Shown: piece by piece, positions 53,779 to 62,731 of the stretch
How positions within the stretch are numbered: the stretch's first letter is position 1
Layout: every line of letters begins with the position of its first letter
NCBI RefSeq assembly: GCF_007741495.1
Contig: NZ_CP036262.1
Coordinates: 2,542,001 to 2,606,000 of the forward strand
From: Roseimaritima multifibrata
GTDB taxonomy: Bacteria; Planctomycetota; Planctomycetia; Pirellulales; Pirellulaceae
Direction of reading: 5' to 3'
Length of the DNA stretch: 64,000 bases
Translations under genes and position numbers: made by a program
The notes under the pieces: model-generated
Told to the model about the DNA's origin: nothing
The model's input: the letters and a program-made list of their open reading frames with translations, nothing else
Databases searched by the model: none

Positions 53779-54963
53779 TAACAGCTCATACGCCTCATAA
53801 ACCCTACGCAGCGCTTCTTCGACCGTTTTTCCGACCGCCGTCAGATGCCCCATTTTCCGTCCGGGGCGAGCTTCGGTTTTGCCGTACAGGTGCAGGCTAA
53901 CTCCGGGAACTGTCAGAGCCTGCTCGAATGGCGGATCGGATCCGTCGTCTCCCCACAGGTCGCCCAGTAGATTGAACATCGCGGCGGGGCAGCGTGGTGA
54001 CGTATCGCCAAGCGGTAACCCGCAGACCGCTCGCACATGCTGTTCAAATTGGCTGGTCGACGATCCTTCAATCGTTAGGTGTCCCGAATTGTGAGGACGC
54101 GGGGCGATTTCGTTGATGATCAAACCTTCGCCGGGAACCTCAAACAGTTCGACACAGAGGATTCCGACCAAGTCCAGTTTCTTAGCGACGGTCTCGGCAA
54201 TCTGAACGGCTGCTTTTTCGATTTCCGGCGATGCCGCTGCAGGGGAATGGCTGATTGCCAGGATATGGTTGCGGTGTTGGTTTTCGATCAGCGGATAGAC
54301 GGCGGTTTCTCCTTGCTGGTTGCGAGCGACGAGGACGGAAACCTCCCGTTCGAACGCGATCATTTTTTCGGCCACAATCCGTTCGTTGCCAAATTCGTTT
54401 GCCGCAGCGATCAATTCTTCTTGGTTGGCAACTTTCTTCTGCCCTTTTCCGTCGTAGCCGCTGCGAGCCGTTTTGAGGATTAAGGGAAATCCAAATGCGG
54501 CGGCCGCTTCACTCAGTTCCTTGATCCCCGCTTCGCTTCCCGGGTGTTCGACCGTCCTGAAAGGGGTGACCGGCAGCGGCATCTCGGCCAAAGTCCGTTT
54601 TTCAAGGTGCCGGTCTTGAGCGATGCGGAGAATGCTCGCGGGCGGAAAAGTGGGGACGCGTTTGGCAAGGTGCTGAACGGCGGCGTCCGGGATGTTTTCA
54701 AATTCAAGCGTGACCACATCACACTGGCTGGCCAATTTCTCCAGGTTCTGCGGGGTGTAGTCGCCCACGATCACGCTGTCCGCCACCAGCGCTGCCGGAC
54801 TTCCCTCGCTGTCGGTTAGGACGACCGCGTGGTAGCCCATTTGCTTTGCGGCAAGGAAAAACATGCGGCCCAGTTGGCCTCCGCCAAGCATCCCGATGGT
54901 GGCTCCCGGACGAATGGTTTTGGGGTTGAGGGCAGAATCGGGATCGGTTTTGGCATTTAGCAT
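53770..54963 (-). CDS. purK: N5-carboxyaminoimidazole ribonucleotide synthase
   Basis: The 397-residue ATP-grasp enzyme starts with [20 protein letters not shown] and has the ATP-grasp segments [20 protein letters not shown] and [20 protein letters not shown]. It carboxylates AIR with bicarbonate and ATP in purine synthesis. A 22-residue extension precedes the conserved start. Its start overlaps the purE stop by 7 bp; the two work in sequence. Confidence 0.94.
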   Translation of the reverse strand: MLNAKTDPDSALNPKTIRPGATIGMLGGGQLGRMFFLAAKQMGYHAVVLTDSEGSPAALVADSVIVGDYTPQNLEKLASQCDVVTLEFENIPDAAVQHLAKRVPTFPPASILRIAQDRHLEKRTLAEMPLPVTPFRTVEHPGSEAGIKELSEAAAAFGFPLILKTARSGYDGKGQKKVANQEELIAAANEFGNERIVAEKMIAFEREVSVLVARNQQGETAVYPLIENQHRNHILAISHSPAAASPEIEKAAVQIAETVAKKLDLVGILCVELFEVPGEGLIINEIAPRPHNSGHLTIEGSSTSQFEQHVRAVCGLPLGDTSPRCPAAMFNLLGDLWGDDGSDPPFEQALTVPGVSLHLYGKTEARPGRKMGHLTAVGKTVEEALRRVYEAYELLVE

Positions 54964-55469
54964 GAGGTGGGAAGCTCCGCAGAGGCGATAACGTCGTCGT
55001 GCTGTTTTTGGATGAACGCCTGAAGACGGGAGGCAAGTTCACTGTCATGCAAAGCGAGGATTCGAGCTGCCAGCAGGGCCCCGTTTTTTGCCCCTGAAGT
55101 TCCTATCGACATGGTGGCGACCGGAATCCCGCCAGGCATCTGAGCGATCGAAAGAAGGGAATCCAGTCCCTGCAAGGCTCGGCTTTGGACTGGAACGCCG
55201 ATCACCGGGAGGATGGTTTCCGAAGCGACCATTCCCGGCAGATGGGCCGCGCCGCCCGCTCCGGCGATGATCACCTTCAGGCCACGTTCGGCGGCGGAAC
55301 TTGCGTACTGCATCATTTCAACCGGAGTCCGATGCGCCGAAACGACGCGACTCTCGCAGGGGATCTGCAGCGACTGTAAAATCTCGACCGCGGGCTTCAT
55401 GGTTTCCCAGTCGTTTCGGCTGCCCATGATGACGCCAACGACGGGACCAAGTTGCTGGACATTTGACAT
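54957..55469 (-). CDS. purE: N5-carboxyaminoimidazole ribonucleotide mutase
   Basis: The 170-residue protein has the PurE core: [53 protein letters not shown] and [20 protein letters not shown]. It converts N5-CAIR to CAIR. The ATG at 55469 fits the family start; the open frame runs to 55661 but codes nothing recognisable there. It precedes purK on the same strand. Confidence 0.94.
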   Translation of the reverse strand: MSNVQQLGPVVGVIMGSRNDWETMKPAVEILQSLQIPCESRVVSAHRTPVEMMQYASSAAERGLKVIIAGAGGAAHLPGMVASETILPVIGVPVQSRALQGLDSLLSIAQMPGGIPVATMSIGTSGAKNGALLAARILALHDSELASRLQAFIQKQHDDVIASAELPTSC

Positions 55470-55763
55470 GGGAGGTATCGCCGAGGGTTCGCGGGAACAG
55501 ATCTGGTAAAGCGGCGGAGGCAAATCGAGACGCGAATCGCAAAAAGATTGTCGGCCGACGCCATGATGCCTGTACGTTTTACTCGTACAGCGGCGGAGCG
55601 CGTAGTCCTGCCTGTCGCCGCTGGTGAAACGAAGCAACTTTGGCGTGTAGGTCTCCGCCACGATCGCAAAACCGCAGGACCGTCTAGCCGAAGGGTCCGT
55701 TGCAGCACTACCATAGACAAAAACCGTTCGAAATCAGTTTTCCTCCTTTTTGATGCAGCCAGT

Positions 55764-56678
55764 ATGGGTTTGTACGATCGCGATTATTCTCGTTATGAAC
55801 CGTCTCAGGGGGGCTCCCTTGGGTCGTCGCTGGGGCTGTCCGGGCGTTCGATGACCACGATCTTGATCGTGGTGAATGTCGCTGCCTTTGTGCTGAATGC
55901 CCTGTTGAAAGGAACGACCGAACTCCCCTCGGGGCAGGTTGTTCGGGTCTCTTTTCTATTCGATTTGATGTCGGTCCATTCTGACACCCTGACGAAACCA
56001 TGGATGTGGTGGCAATTCTTGACCTATGGATTTGCCCATGATGATCGAAATTTGATGCATCTTGGGGGGAATATGCTTGTCCTATTCTTCTTTGGAAATA
56101 CGGTAGAGCGGCAACTGGGACGGATGGAATTCTTGCGGTTCTACCTCGTTGCGATCTTTTTGGGTGGCCTGTTTTGGGGGACTCGAGCCTTTTTGACAGG
56201 GTTGTCGCCAGACATCCCGTTGCTGGGAGCCTCAGGAGGCGTCCAAGCGGTCACCGTGTTGTTTGCGTTCCTCTTCCCACATGCAACGATCCTGTTGTTC
56301 TTCGTTTTGCCGGTGAAGGCCTGGATCGCAGCGGTCGGTTTCGCGATCCTGAATGTCATGGGAGCGGTTGGCGGGACGGGCGGAACCGCCTACGACGTCC
56401 ACCTTGTTGGGATGGCGTTTGCCGCTTTTTATCATCTGCAAGGAATCCAGCTGGGAAAATGGACCCCCGCGTCTTTGTTGGGCCAAGGAAATTCAAGGCC
56501 GCGACGTGGCCCGAAGTTGCGATTGCACGATCCCGATAAGAAAAGGCGTAATGATGACGCCGAAGCGGACCGGATCCTAGAAAAAATCCATCGCGAGGGC
56601 GAAAGCAAACTCTCCCGAGGTGAACGGAAATTTATGGAGAAATACAGTCAACGGAAGCGGGCTGAACGGGGTGATTAG
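55764..56678 (+). CDS. Rhomboid-family intramembrane serine protease
   Basis: The 304-residue protein has six hydrophobic segments and the rhomboid catalytic pair: Ser157 in LLGASGGVQAV and His213 in YDVHLVGMAFAAFY, plus HLGGNMLVLFFFG (98-110), supplying the conserved His and Asn. The C-terminus is a charged cytoplasmic tail (KLRLHDPDKKRRNDDAEADR). It should cleave transmembrane segments of partner proteins, identity unknown. The ATG at 55764 is the natural start. Confidence 0.9.
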   Translation: MGLYDRDYSRYEPSQGGSLGSSLGLSGRSMTTILIVVNVAAFVLNALLKGTTELPSGQVVRVSFLFDLMSVHSDTLTKPWMWWQFLTYGFAHDDRNLMHLGGNMLVLFFFGNTVERQLGRMEFLRFYLVAIFLGGLFWGTRAFLTGLSPDIPLLGASGGVQAVTVLFAFLFPHATILLFFVLPVKAWIAAVGFAILNVMGAVGGTGGTAYDVHLVGMAFAAFYHLQGIQLGKWTPASLLGQGNSRPRRGPKLRLHDPDKKRRNDDAEADRILEKIHREGESKLSRGERKFMEKYSQRKRAERGD

Positions 56679-56751
56679 CCATTGAACAGAATACGATTGC
56701 CTGCTCCCCGATCAGGCTGTGTTCTTTAAAACCTACCAAGAGAGAAACGTT

Positions 56752-57327
56752 ATGCGTCAATTGTGTGTTGTTTTAGCTGTGGCCGTTGGTTTTGTACTGA
56801 GTGGTTCGGCTACGGTGGCGACTGCCGCTGGCCCGAATCCACCGAAGGTCGGCCAGAAAACGCCCGGGTTCGAATTGCCACAGATGGGTAGCGATAAAAC
56901 GTTGCAGTTAAGCGATTGGCAGGGAGACGGACCGGTTGTGGTCGTGGTACTACGCGGCTATCCAGAATCCCAATGCCCCGCCTGCAGTCGCCAAGTCGGT
57001 GATCTGGTTCGCCACGCGAAAACGTTTAAGGACATGAACGCAAAGGTTGTATTCGTTTATCCCGGCCAACCAAGTTTGTTGGAAAAACATGCCGAAGATT
57101 TCTTGGGTGAGCAAGTCCTGCCAGAACCCTTTATCATGGTCCGTGATCCGGGCATGAAAATGATCGATGCATGGGGTTTGCGCTGGGACGCGTCTCGCGA
57201 AACCTCTTACCCTTCGACTTTTGTCCTGACCGAAGACGGAAAAGTGGCTTGGAGTAAAACGAGTGAGACCCATGGTGGTCGCGCCACTTCGGACGAAGTT
57301 CTTGCGGCAGTTAAGCGGAGTCGTTAA
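56752..57327 (+). CDS. Secreted thioredoxin-like/peroxiredoxin (AhpC-TSA) protein
   Basis: The 191-residue protein has a signal peptide (MRQLCVVLAVAVGFVLSGSA) and a thioredoxin fold with VGQKTPGFELPQMGSDKTLQ and the redox pair in SQCPACSRQVGDL. The C-terminal part has YPSTFVLTEDGKVAWSK. It is most likely a periplasmic thiol-disulfide reductase or peroxidase. GAGAGAAACG lies just upstream of the ATG. The next gene begins 3 bases after its stop. Confidence 0.85.
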   Translation: MRQLCVVLAVAVGFVLSGSATVATAAGPNPPKVGQKTPGFELPQMGSDKTLQLSDWQGDGPVVVVVLRGYPESQCPACSRQVGDLVRHAKTFKDMNAKVVFVYPGQPSLLEKHAEDFLGEQVLPEPFIMVRDPGMKMIDAWGLRWDASRETSYPSTFVLTEDGKVAWSKTSETHGGRATSDEVLAAVKRSR

Positions 57328-57329
57328 TA

Positions 57330-57863
57330 GTGATTTTTAATCTGAATGAAGATCGTTACCTAGAAAATCCCGCCAAAGATCCGGTTGTGGAAGGGCTGAG
57401 TAGCCTGGAAGTCGACCAGTACGCGATCCTGGATCGGGGGAACGAACACTACATTCAGGTTTATCAAGGCGAGGAAAATTCCTACCAGTTGGAATACCGA
57501 GCCGGTTCCCACACGCAACACTTCGCCGCCAGTGGCGAAGTGACTCTGGCGACGGTTCAACAAGCGTTCGTCGCATTTCTTGGCGGCGACGAAGGTTGGG
57601 AGCAACCTTGGAACTGGGAACCTGTGATCTTTGATGAAAGCTTTGTAGGCGATCTTGCCGACGGCGATTCTTGCGACACGTATTTGGTCAATGACCAGGA
57701 ATACAAGAAGGTTCGTGTCGGAGACGAACAGGTTTCGGTGATCAACGCCGCGCAAAAATGTGCCGAGTGTGGCTTGAGCGTCGGCAATTATCATTCGCCC
57801 GATTGCCAATCGGAAGAATGTCCCGCATGTCACAAACGGTTCTCTGCCTGCGATTGTGAATAG
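57330..57863 (+). CDS. Cysteine-rich-ended soluble protein, unknown, coupled to the thioredoxin-like gene
   Basis: The 177-residue product starts with GTG at 57330, 2 bp after the thioredoxin-like stop. The N-terminal part (residues 1-130) is acidic and beta-rich. The C-terminal 45 residues hold eight cysteines arranged as CAECGLSVGNYHSPDC and ECPACHKRFSACDCE, which look like two metal-binding knuckles. Family unknown. Confidence 0.65.
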   Translation: MIFNLNEDRYLENPAKDPVVEGLSSLEVDQYAILDRGNEHYIQVYQGEENSYQLEYRAGSHTQHFAASGEVTLATVQQAFVAFLGGDEGWEQPWNWEPVIFDESFVGDLADGDSCDTYLVNDQEYKKVRVGDEQVSVINAAQKCAECGLSVGNYHSPDCQSEECPACHKRFSACDCE

Positions 57864-58341
57864 GCGCTTGCGGACAGTCGCTACGCTTTCGACTAAATCG
57901 ACACGCCGATAAGCGACAGGCCTGTAAGCAAGGGACCGAAAGAGCCGGCCGCTAACCCTCACTTACGCATTTTGATGTTGCGCATTTTGGTGTCGGCTAC
58001 TTTGTTTCCGTCGGGCTTGTCCCGGTCCGGGGCAACAACTGGCAGCTACCCTTAATGCCTCTTGATCGCCCAACAAGGTAGCTGCCAGTTGTGAGTCCGC
58101 CGGGGCAAACCCGGAAACGGAACTCTCGATACTTGGCGCTAAAAAGGTGCTGGAATAGCCGAGTGATTTGAGGCATCCGCAAGCGTACGGAAATCAGGAC
58201 GATTGACCACAGCAATCACCTCAAAATCGCAACTTCAAAACTTACGCAGCGGGTTGGGATTTTGGTCGGTTGCCAGACCACTGCAACCCGCTTGGAAACC
58301 GCCAACTTATAAATCGCACGTCCCCAAAAACGTGGATTCGC
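57864..58341. other. Intergenic region with a perfect 16-bp inverted repeat and a copy of the 41.8 kb element arm
   Basis: The perfect repeat ACAACTGGCAGCTACC and its complement occupy 58035-58050 and 58077-58092 with a 26-nt loop. At about 58239-58258 the sequence ACTTACGCAGCGGGTTGGGA matches the arm of the 41.8 kb hairpin. No gene is supported. It lies between convergent genes. Confidence 0.75.
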
Positions 58342-59169
58342 TTAGATTTCGAGGTATTCTTCAAAAGCTTCGCGGACGATCTGCGCATCGGGGACTCTTC
58401 CCGTCCAGCACTGCAACGCACTGACGGTCTGGCCAATCATGAGGTCCAGCCGGGTAATCGCCGAAAGGTTTCGCTGTTGCGCGTCGCGGGCGAATGGTGA
58501 CGTGCTGGTCGATTCTGCCATGTCGATTACCAACGCTGGGGCTCCGACCCGGTCGAGCAACCGTGCGGGGACCGAAGCTGGTTTTCCATTCGACACACCT
58601 CGGATGAGAATGTGAATCGATTCATCGATCAGTTCTTCGATGCTCTCGACCGATTCGACGTTTGGCATGTCTTCATAGATCGCACTGGCCACCGGTTGGA
58701 CTCGGCAACGAACCGATTCCGATTGCAAGATCGGCCGGAGGGCAGCCAGGACGGTCGGACAATCACCCAGCACACCAATCGTCAGCGGGACAGGACGTTC
58801 CGGTTCGGGGAAAGGACCAGCGATCGCATCGGCAATCGCCTGAGACAGAAAACAGTGCCCCTCTAACGCCCCTTCAGCGGTCCGGGAAATCGTGTCGACC
58901 AACCCGGTGCTCTCGGCATGGGGGGATAATTGGTCGCAGTAGGCGGAGGCTGCCTGTTGATGTGGATCGGCGACCAATAGGCCGCGAAACCCAAGCGCCT
59001 TAGCACCGCGGATGGCATCTTCCAGATTTTCTGCGGCGACGTCTAAAGAGAGGAACCGCCAATCCGATTCATCGCTCGCCAAGGCACGTTCAATCGCAAA
59101 TTGGGATGGGTTCCCGGCGATCGGATGACCTAGAACACATGCGATTGGCTGTGTCGTTGAATGAGGCAC
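58342..59169 (-). CDS. Shikimate dehydrogenase-fold protein lacking the catalytic lysine
   Basis: The 275-residue protein follows the AroE layout: N-terminal CVLGHPIAGNPSQFAIERAL, the strand GLLVADPHQQAASAYCDQL, a Rossmann segment PLTIGVLGDCPTVLAALRPI, and a C-terminal LDLMIGQTVSALQCWTGR. Yet the substrate serines of GxPxxHSxSP are Gly/Asn, the catalytic Lys of the VTxPxK motif is Gln, and the conserved Asn-Thr of the GAxNT motif is LVDT. It is probably not a shikimate dehydrogenase. No adjacent aro gene is present. Confidence 0.75.
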   Translation of the reverse strand: MPHSTTQPIACVLGHPIAGNPSQFAIERALASDESDWRFLSLDVAAENLEDAIRGAKALGFRGLLVADPHQQAASAYCDQLSPHAESTGLVDTISRTAEGALEGHCFLSQAIADAIAGPFPEPERPVPLTIGVLGDCPTVLAALRPILQSESVRCRVQPVASAIYEDMPNVESVESIEELIDESIHILIRGVSNGKPASVPARLLDRVGAPALVIDMAESTSTSPFARDAQQRNLSAITRLDLMIGQTVSALQCWTGRVPDAQIVREAFEEYLEI

Positions 59170-59525
59170 GGTACTTTCCCGGCAGCGTTTGGCAGTGGAG
59201 GGTCTGAGGACGGGGCTGGGCGTTTCTAATTCCTCTATTTCGCTATCATCGCAAAATAAAACTAACTGGGTAGCCCTCCCAGCATCCCGTTAACCATAGC
59301 GTCAAGGGAATGTTTAATAGGAACGAAGTTCCCGCCGGAGCGTCACCATTTAAGTCGACGGCGGTCGCTTGCTTTAGCCTTCGGAATTCGAAAAAAAGCC
59401 AAGTTTTAATGGATAAGTAAGGGACCTCACCGGCGAAAAAAATCGAACCTTCTGTCGTTTTTCCTGATTTTTCAAAGGACCGTTTCGATCGCCGTAACGC
59501 GAAGAGGTGATCACGAACTCCAATT
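59170..59525. other. Gene-free stretch before the REP array
   Basis: Upstream region of the AroE-like gene. AT-rich at 59240-59270 and 59390-59470, otherwise featureless. No gene or promoter is convincingly seen. Confidence 0.45.
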
Positions 59526-59529
59526 CTTA

Positions 59530-59868
59530 ATTCTTAGCGGAAGGACGCGAGCCCTCCTGTCCCTTGACCAATCCGCAAAAAGGCCGGACGGCTTGCGCCG
59601 TTCCGCTAAGAAAGTGGATGGCATTGGGCGCGAGTCCTCCTGTCCCTTGACCAATCCGCAAAAAGGCCGGACGGCTTGCGCCGTTCCGCTAAGAAGGTGG
59701 ATGGCGTTGGACGCGAGTCCTCCTGTCCCTTGACCAATCCGCAAAAAGGCCGGACGGCTCGCGCCGTTCCGCTAAGAAAGTGGATGGCATTGGGCGCGAG
59801 TCCTCCTGTCCCTTGACCAATCCGCAAGAAGGCCGGACGGCTTGCGCCGTTCCGCTAAGAATTAATTC
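59530..59868. repeat. REP-like palindromic repeat array in inverse orientation (4 units)
   Basis: About four units of 80-95 bp carry the same palindrome, with the GNRA-type loop on the minus strand (GCAA or GCGA), and a unit-specific tail GGGCGCGAGTCCTCCTGTCC. The array lies between the AroE-like gene and the sulfatase. Open frames through it are artefacts. Position 59869-60060 is the sulfatase upstream region. Confidence 0.85.
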
Positions 59869-60060
59869 TCGCCGCTTCAGAACATTCTCCGCAGGCGGTG
59901 GCCGAGGCTTCTCTTTGCGAGCTCCTGGTGGCGACCTGTTCCTTTTGCTTCTGACAAAGTGTCAGGTTGGGCACCTTTCCGTGTTACCATTGGACGGGTC
60001 GATCGACTATTTTGTGGTGTCGATTTGTTGGGTTGTTTGTTTCCTCGGGATCCTTGCGTC

Positions 60061-61530
60061 ATGAGATTTCTCCTTTGGTCGATTTCGGCTTTGAGTCTTT
60101 GTTTGTCGGCCGTTGTTGGCAACGCGGCGCCACCGAATGTGGTTTTTATCCTGAGCGATGACCATCGCTTTGATTTCATGGGGTGCGTTGATTCTTGCCC
60201 CTCCTTTTTGGAAACCCCCAATCTGGACCGGATGGCGGCAGCGGGCGCCCACTTCCGCAATGCCTTCGTTTCGACTTCGCTCTGTTCGCCCAGTCGTGCA
60301 TCGATTCTGTCGGGCCAATTCATGCACCGACATCAGGTGGTTGATAACCAGCGTGGGATTCCTGAAGGGACTCGGTTCTTTCCCGAGCAACTGCAGCCGG
60401 CGGGTTACAAGACCGCGTTTGTCGGCAAGTGGCACATGGGGCACGATAACGACGACCCGCGTCCCGGTTTCGACCACTGGGTCAGTTTCCCAGGGCAGGG
60501 GACCTACAACGATCCGACGCTTAATATCAACGGACAGCGGAAAGATTTTCAGGGATACACGACCGATATTTTGACCGACCAAGCTGTCGATTGGCTGCAG
60601 CAGCGGAAATCGGAAACGGAGCCTTTCATGATGTATCTGTCGTACAAGGCGGTGCACTATCCCTTCCAGCCAGCTCCGCGGCACGATACACGATATGCCG
60701 ACAAGAAGATCGACTATCCCGATACGATGGCCAATACCGAACGCAATTATCGGACTCAGCCACGCTGGGTTCGCGATCGGCGATTCAGTATCCACGGTAT
60801 CGATCACATGCAGACCGGACCGTTTGATAACGATCCCGTTCCTGATTTTGACCAGCTGTATCACAATTACTGTGAAACCGTTCATGGGCTGGATGAGAAC
60901 ATCGGCCGGGTATTGGATTCACTGGAGAAAAACGGACAACTGGAAAACACGATCGTGTTTTATATGGGAGACAACGGTTTCCATCTTGGTGAGCACGGCT
61001 TCTACGACAAACGGGATGCGTTCGAAACTTCGATTCGAGTCCCCTTATTGGTAATGGCTCCCGGACGGATTCCTGCTGGAAGCACCTACGACCAGATGGT
61101 TCAGAATATCGATATCGCTCCAACCATCTTGGATCTTTGCGGCGTGCAGGTCGCCGAAGACGCGATGGATGGGCGGTCGATGCAGCCGCTTTGGTCCGCC
61201 GACGATGCGGGGTCCGTTGCGTGGCGCGACCACCTGCTGTACGAGTACCACTGGGAATGGAATTTCCCCGCGACGCCGACCACGCTGGCGATTCGGACCG
61301 ATCGTTATAAGTACATCTACTACCACGGCGACTGGGACCAGGATGGGTTCTATGACCTGCAAACGGATCCTGTGGAACGCCACAATTTGATCGATGTGCC
61401 TGGCTATCAGGATCGGATTGAAGCGATGCGAACGCAGTTGTTCAAAGAGCTTGATCAGCGAGGCGGCCTGATTCTGCCGATTCGCCCCCCAGTCGGCGAA
61501 CGCCTGGATCAACGAAAGCGATCGTCGTAA
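60061..61530 (+). CDS. Secreted sulfatase (formylglycine type)
   Basis: The 489-residue protein has a signal peptide (MRFLLWSISALSLCLSAVVG) and the arylsulfatase fold: NVVFILSDDHRFDFMGC (metal-binding Asp pair), CSPSRASILSG with Cys75 as the formylglycine precursor, TAFVGKWHMGH, and GDNGFHLGEHGFYDKRDAFE. It should hydrolyse a sulfate ester of a sulfated polysaccharide, substrate unknown. Such sulfatases are very abundant in marine planctomycetes. The ATG at 60061 precedes the signal peptide. Confidence 0.93.
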   Translation: MRFLLWSISALSLCLSAVVGNAAPPNVVFILSDDHRFDFMGCVDSCPSFLETPNLDRMAAAGAHFRNAFVSTSLCSPSRASILSGQFMHRHQVVDNQRGIPEGTRFFPEQLQPAGYKTAFVGKWHMGHDNDDPRPGFDHWVSFPGQGTYNDPTLNINGQRKDFQGYTTDILTDQAVDWLQQRKSETEPFMMYLSYKAVHYPFQPAPRHDTRYADKKIDYPDTMANTERNYRTQPRWVRDRRFSIHGIDHMQTGPFDNDPVPDFDQLYHNYCETVHGLDENIGRVLDSLEKNGQLENTIVFYMGDNGFHLGEHGFYDKRDAFETSIRVPLLVMAPGRIPAGSTYDQMVQNIDIAPTILDLCGVQVAEDAMDGRSMQPLWSADDAGSVAWRDHLLYEYHWEWNFPATPTTLAIRTDRYKYIYYHGDWDQDGFYDLQTDPVERHNLIDVPGYQDRIEAMRTQLFKELDQRGGLILPIRPPVGERLDQRKRSS

Positions 61531-61754
61531 CGCCTCGCCTGGGGATTGTCACCTATCACGCCGCGAAAGAACGCTCCCTCAAAGCTGCTTTCGCGGAACG
61601 AACGGCTACAATCTTTCTGCGCTTCCGGTGAAAGCGACAGCTCGTTGGGGTGGTGGTCAATTGCAACGAATCGCCGGATCGCGTTTAATACCTGCCCCGT
61701 GTCCTTTTGGTCACGCCGCTTTCCTTCCCGACCCAGAATCGCTGGAGCCGCTTG

Positions 61755-62333
61755 ATGAAGTTTTCTGACATTTCCTGGTTCGCTATCGCTTGTGCACTGT
61801 TTGCTGCTTTGTGCTGGGGGATGTATGGCCCAACGCTGACGCACGCGCGTTCCCCAAACCGAGAATGGGGGCCGTTCAAGCCTTACTTGTTCATCGGGAT
61901 CGCTTACCTAGTGATCGCCATCATCGGTGGTGCGGTGATGATGAAATACGTGTTCAATGACAACTTCGATTACTCAGGGAAGTATGTCCCGGCAATGAAA
62001 TGGGGATTCCTGGCAGGTTGCTTGGGAGCCCTGGGAGCATTGGGGTTGACGTTTTCGCTGACCAAAGCGGGGGGCAGTCCCTCCTACGTGATGCCGATCA
62101 TTTTCGGCGGAGCGGTTTCTATCAATGCACTTGCTTCCTACTTCAGTCACTCGGGGCATTCGATCAATCCGTTGATGTGGGTTGGGATGGCATTGGTGGC
62201 GGTTGGAATTTGTTTGACCGCCGGTTTTGCGCCACATGGGCCGCCCAAGAAAGTCGTCACGGCGGAACCGTCGGCAGCCGATGTGGCCGAAACGACAGCC
62301 CCCGTGGTTGTTGATGACGATCCTGACAACTGA
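61755..62333 (+). CDS. EamA/DMT-like membrane protein, half-size
   Basis: The 192-residue protein has five hydrophobic segments (ISWFAIACALFAALCWGMYG, the YLFIGIAYLVIAIIGGAVMM stretch, GFLAGCLGALGALGLTFSLT, VMPIIFGGAVSINALASYFS, MWVGMALVAVGICLTAGFA), the size of half a ten-helix drug/metabolite transporter. A resemblance to RhaT-type sugar transporters is possible but weak. The C-terminal tail is Ala/Val/Asp-rich. The ATG at 61755 starts the first segment. Confidence 0.7.
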   Translation: MKFSDISWFAIACALFAALCWGMYGPTLTHARSPNREWGPFKPYLFIGIAYLVIAIIGGAVMMKYVFNDNFDYSGKYVPAMKWGFLAGCLGALGALGLTFSLTKAGGSPSYVMPIIFGGAVSINALASYFSHSGHSINPLMWVGMALVAVGICLTAGFAPHGPPKKVVTAEPSAADVAETTAPVVVDDDPDN

Positions 62334-62350
62334 GTGACAGGTTTGTAGCT

Positions 62351-62710
62351 ATGCCGAATGCAGCCGATGATCCCGTGGCGAAGATGACCGCCATCGACCA
62401 ACAATTCAGTCACGTCTGGATGGTGCGAACCTTCCTAAAGCACTGTGATGAAGTGGAGGATGATGAAGAACTGCAGTCGGTTGTTCGCGACCTATACGAT
62501 GTGCTGCTGGCCGTCGGGCCAGCGGCTTCGCAAGGAGACGCAGCCACCTATCTGAAGATGGCAAAGAAGAAGTGGAAACGGTTGTCGCGGGCGACGGAGC
62601 TGTATGTCGATATCCAGCCCGAAGTCAGCGGGCACACCAATTTTGCCATGGCTGCCCGTTCGCTGGCCGTGGCCGCTGCCAAGATCGAAGAATTGCTTGG
62701 CAAGAAGTGA
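62351..62710 (+). CDS. Small helical protein, unknown
   Basis: The 119-residue protein (MPNAADDPVAKMTAIDQQFS, HVWMVRTFLKHCDEVEDDEE, AMAARSLAVAAAKIEELLGK) is acidic and helical with no recognised domain. It is 17 bp downstream of the membrane protein on the same strand, so the pair is probably cotranscribed. Confidence 0.7.
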   Translation: MPNAADDPVAKMTAIDQQFSHVWMVRTFLKHCDEVEDDEELQSVVRDLYDVLLAVGPAASQGDAATYLKMAKKKWKRLSRATELYVDIQPEVSGHTNFAMAARSLAVAAAKIEELLGKK

Positions 62711-62731
62711 ACGTCGAAGCCGCCCTCGCGG

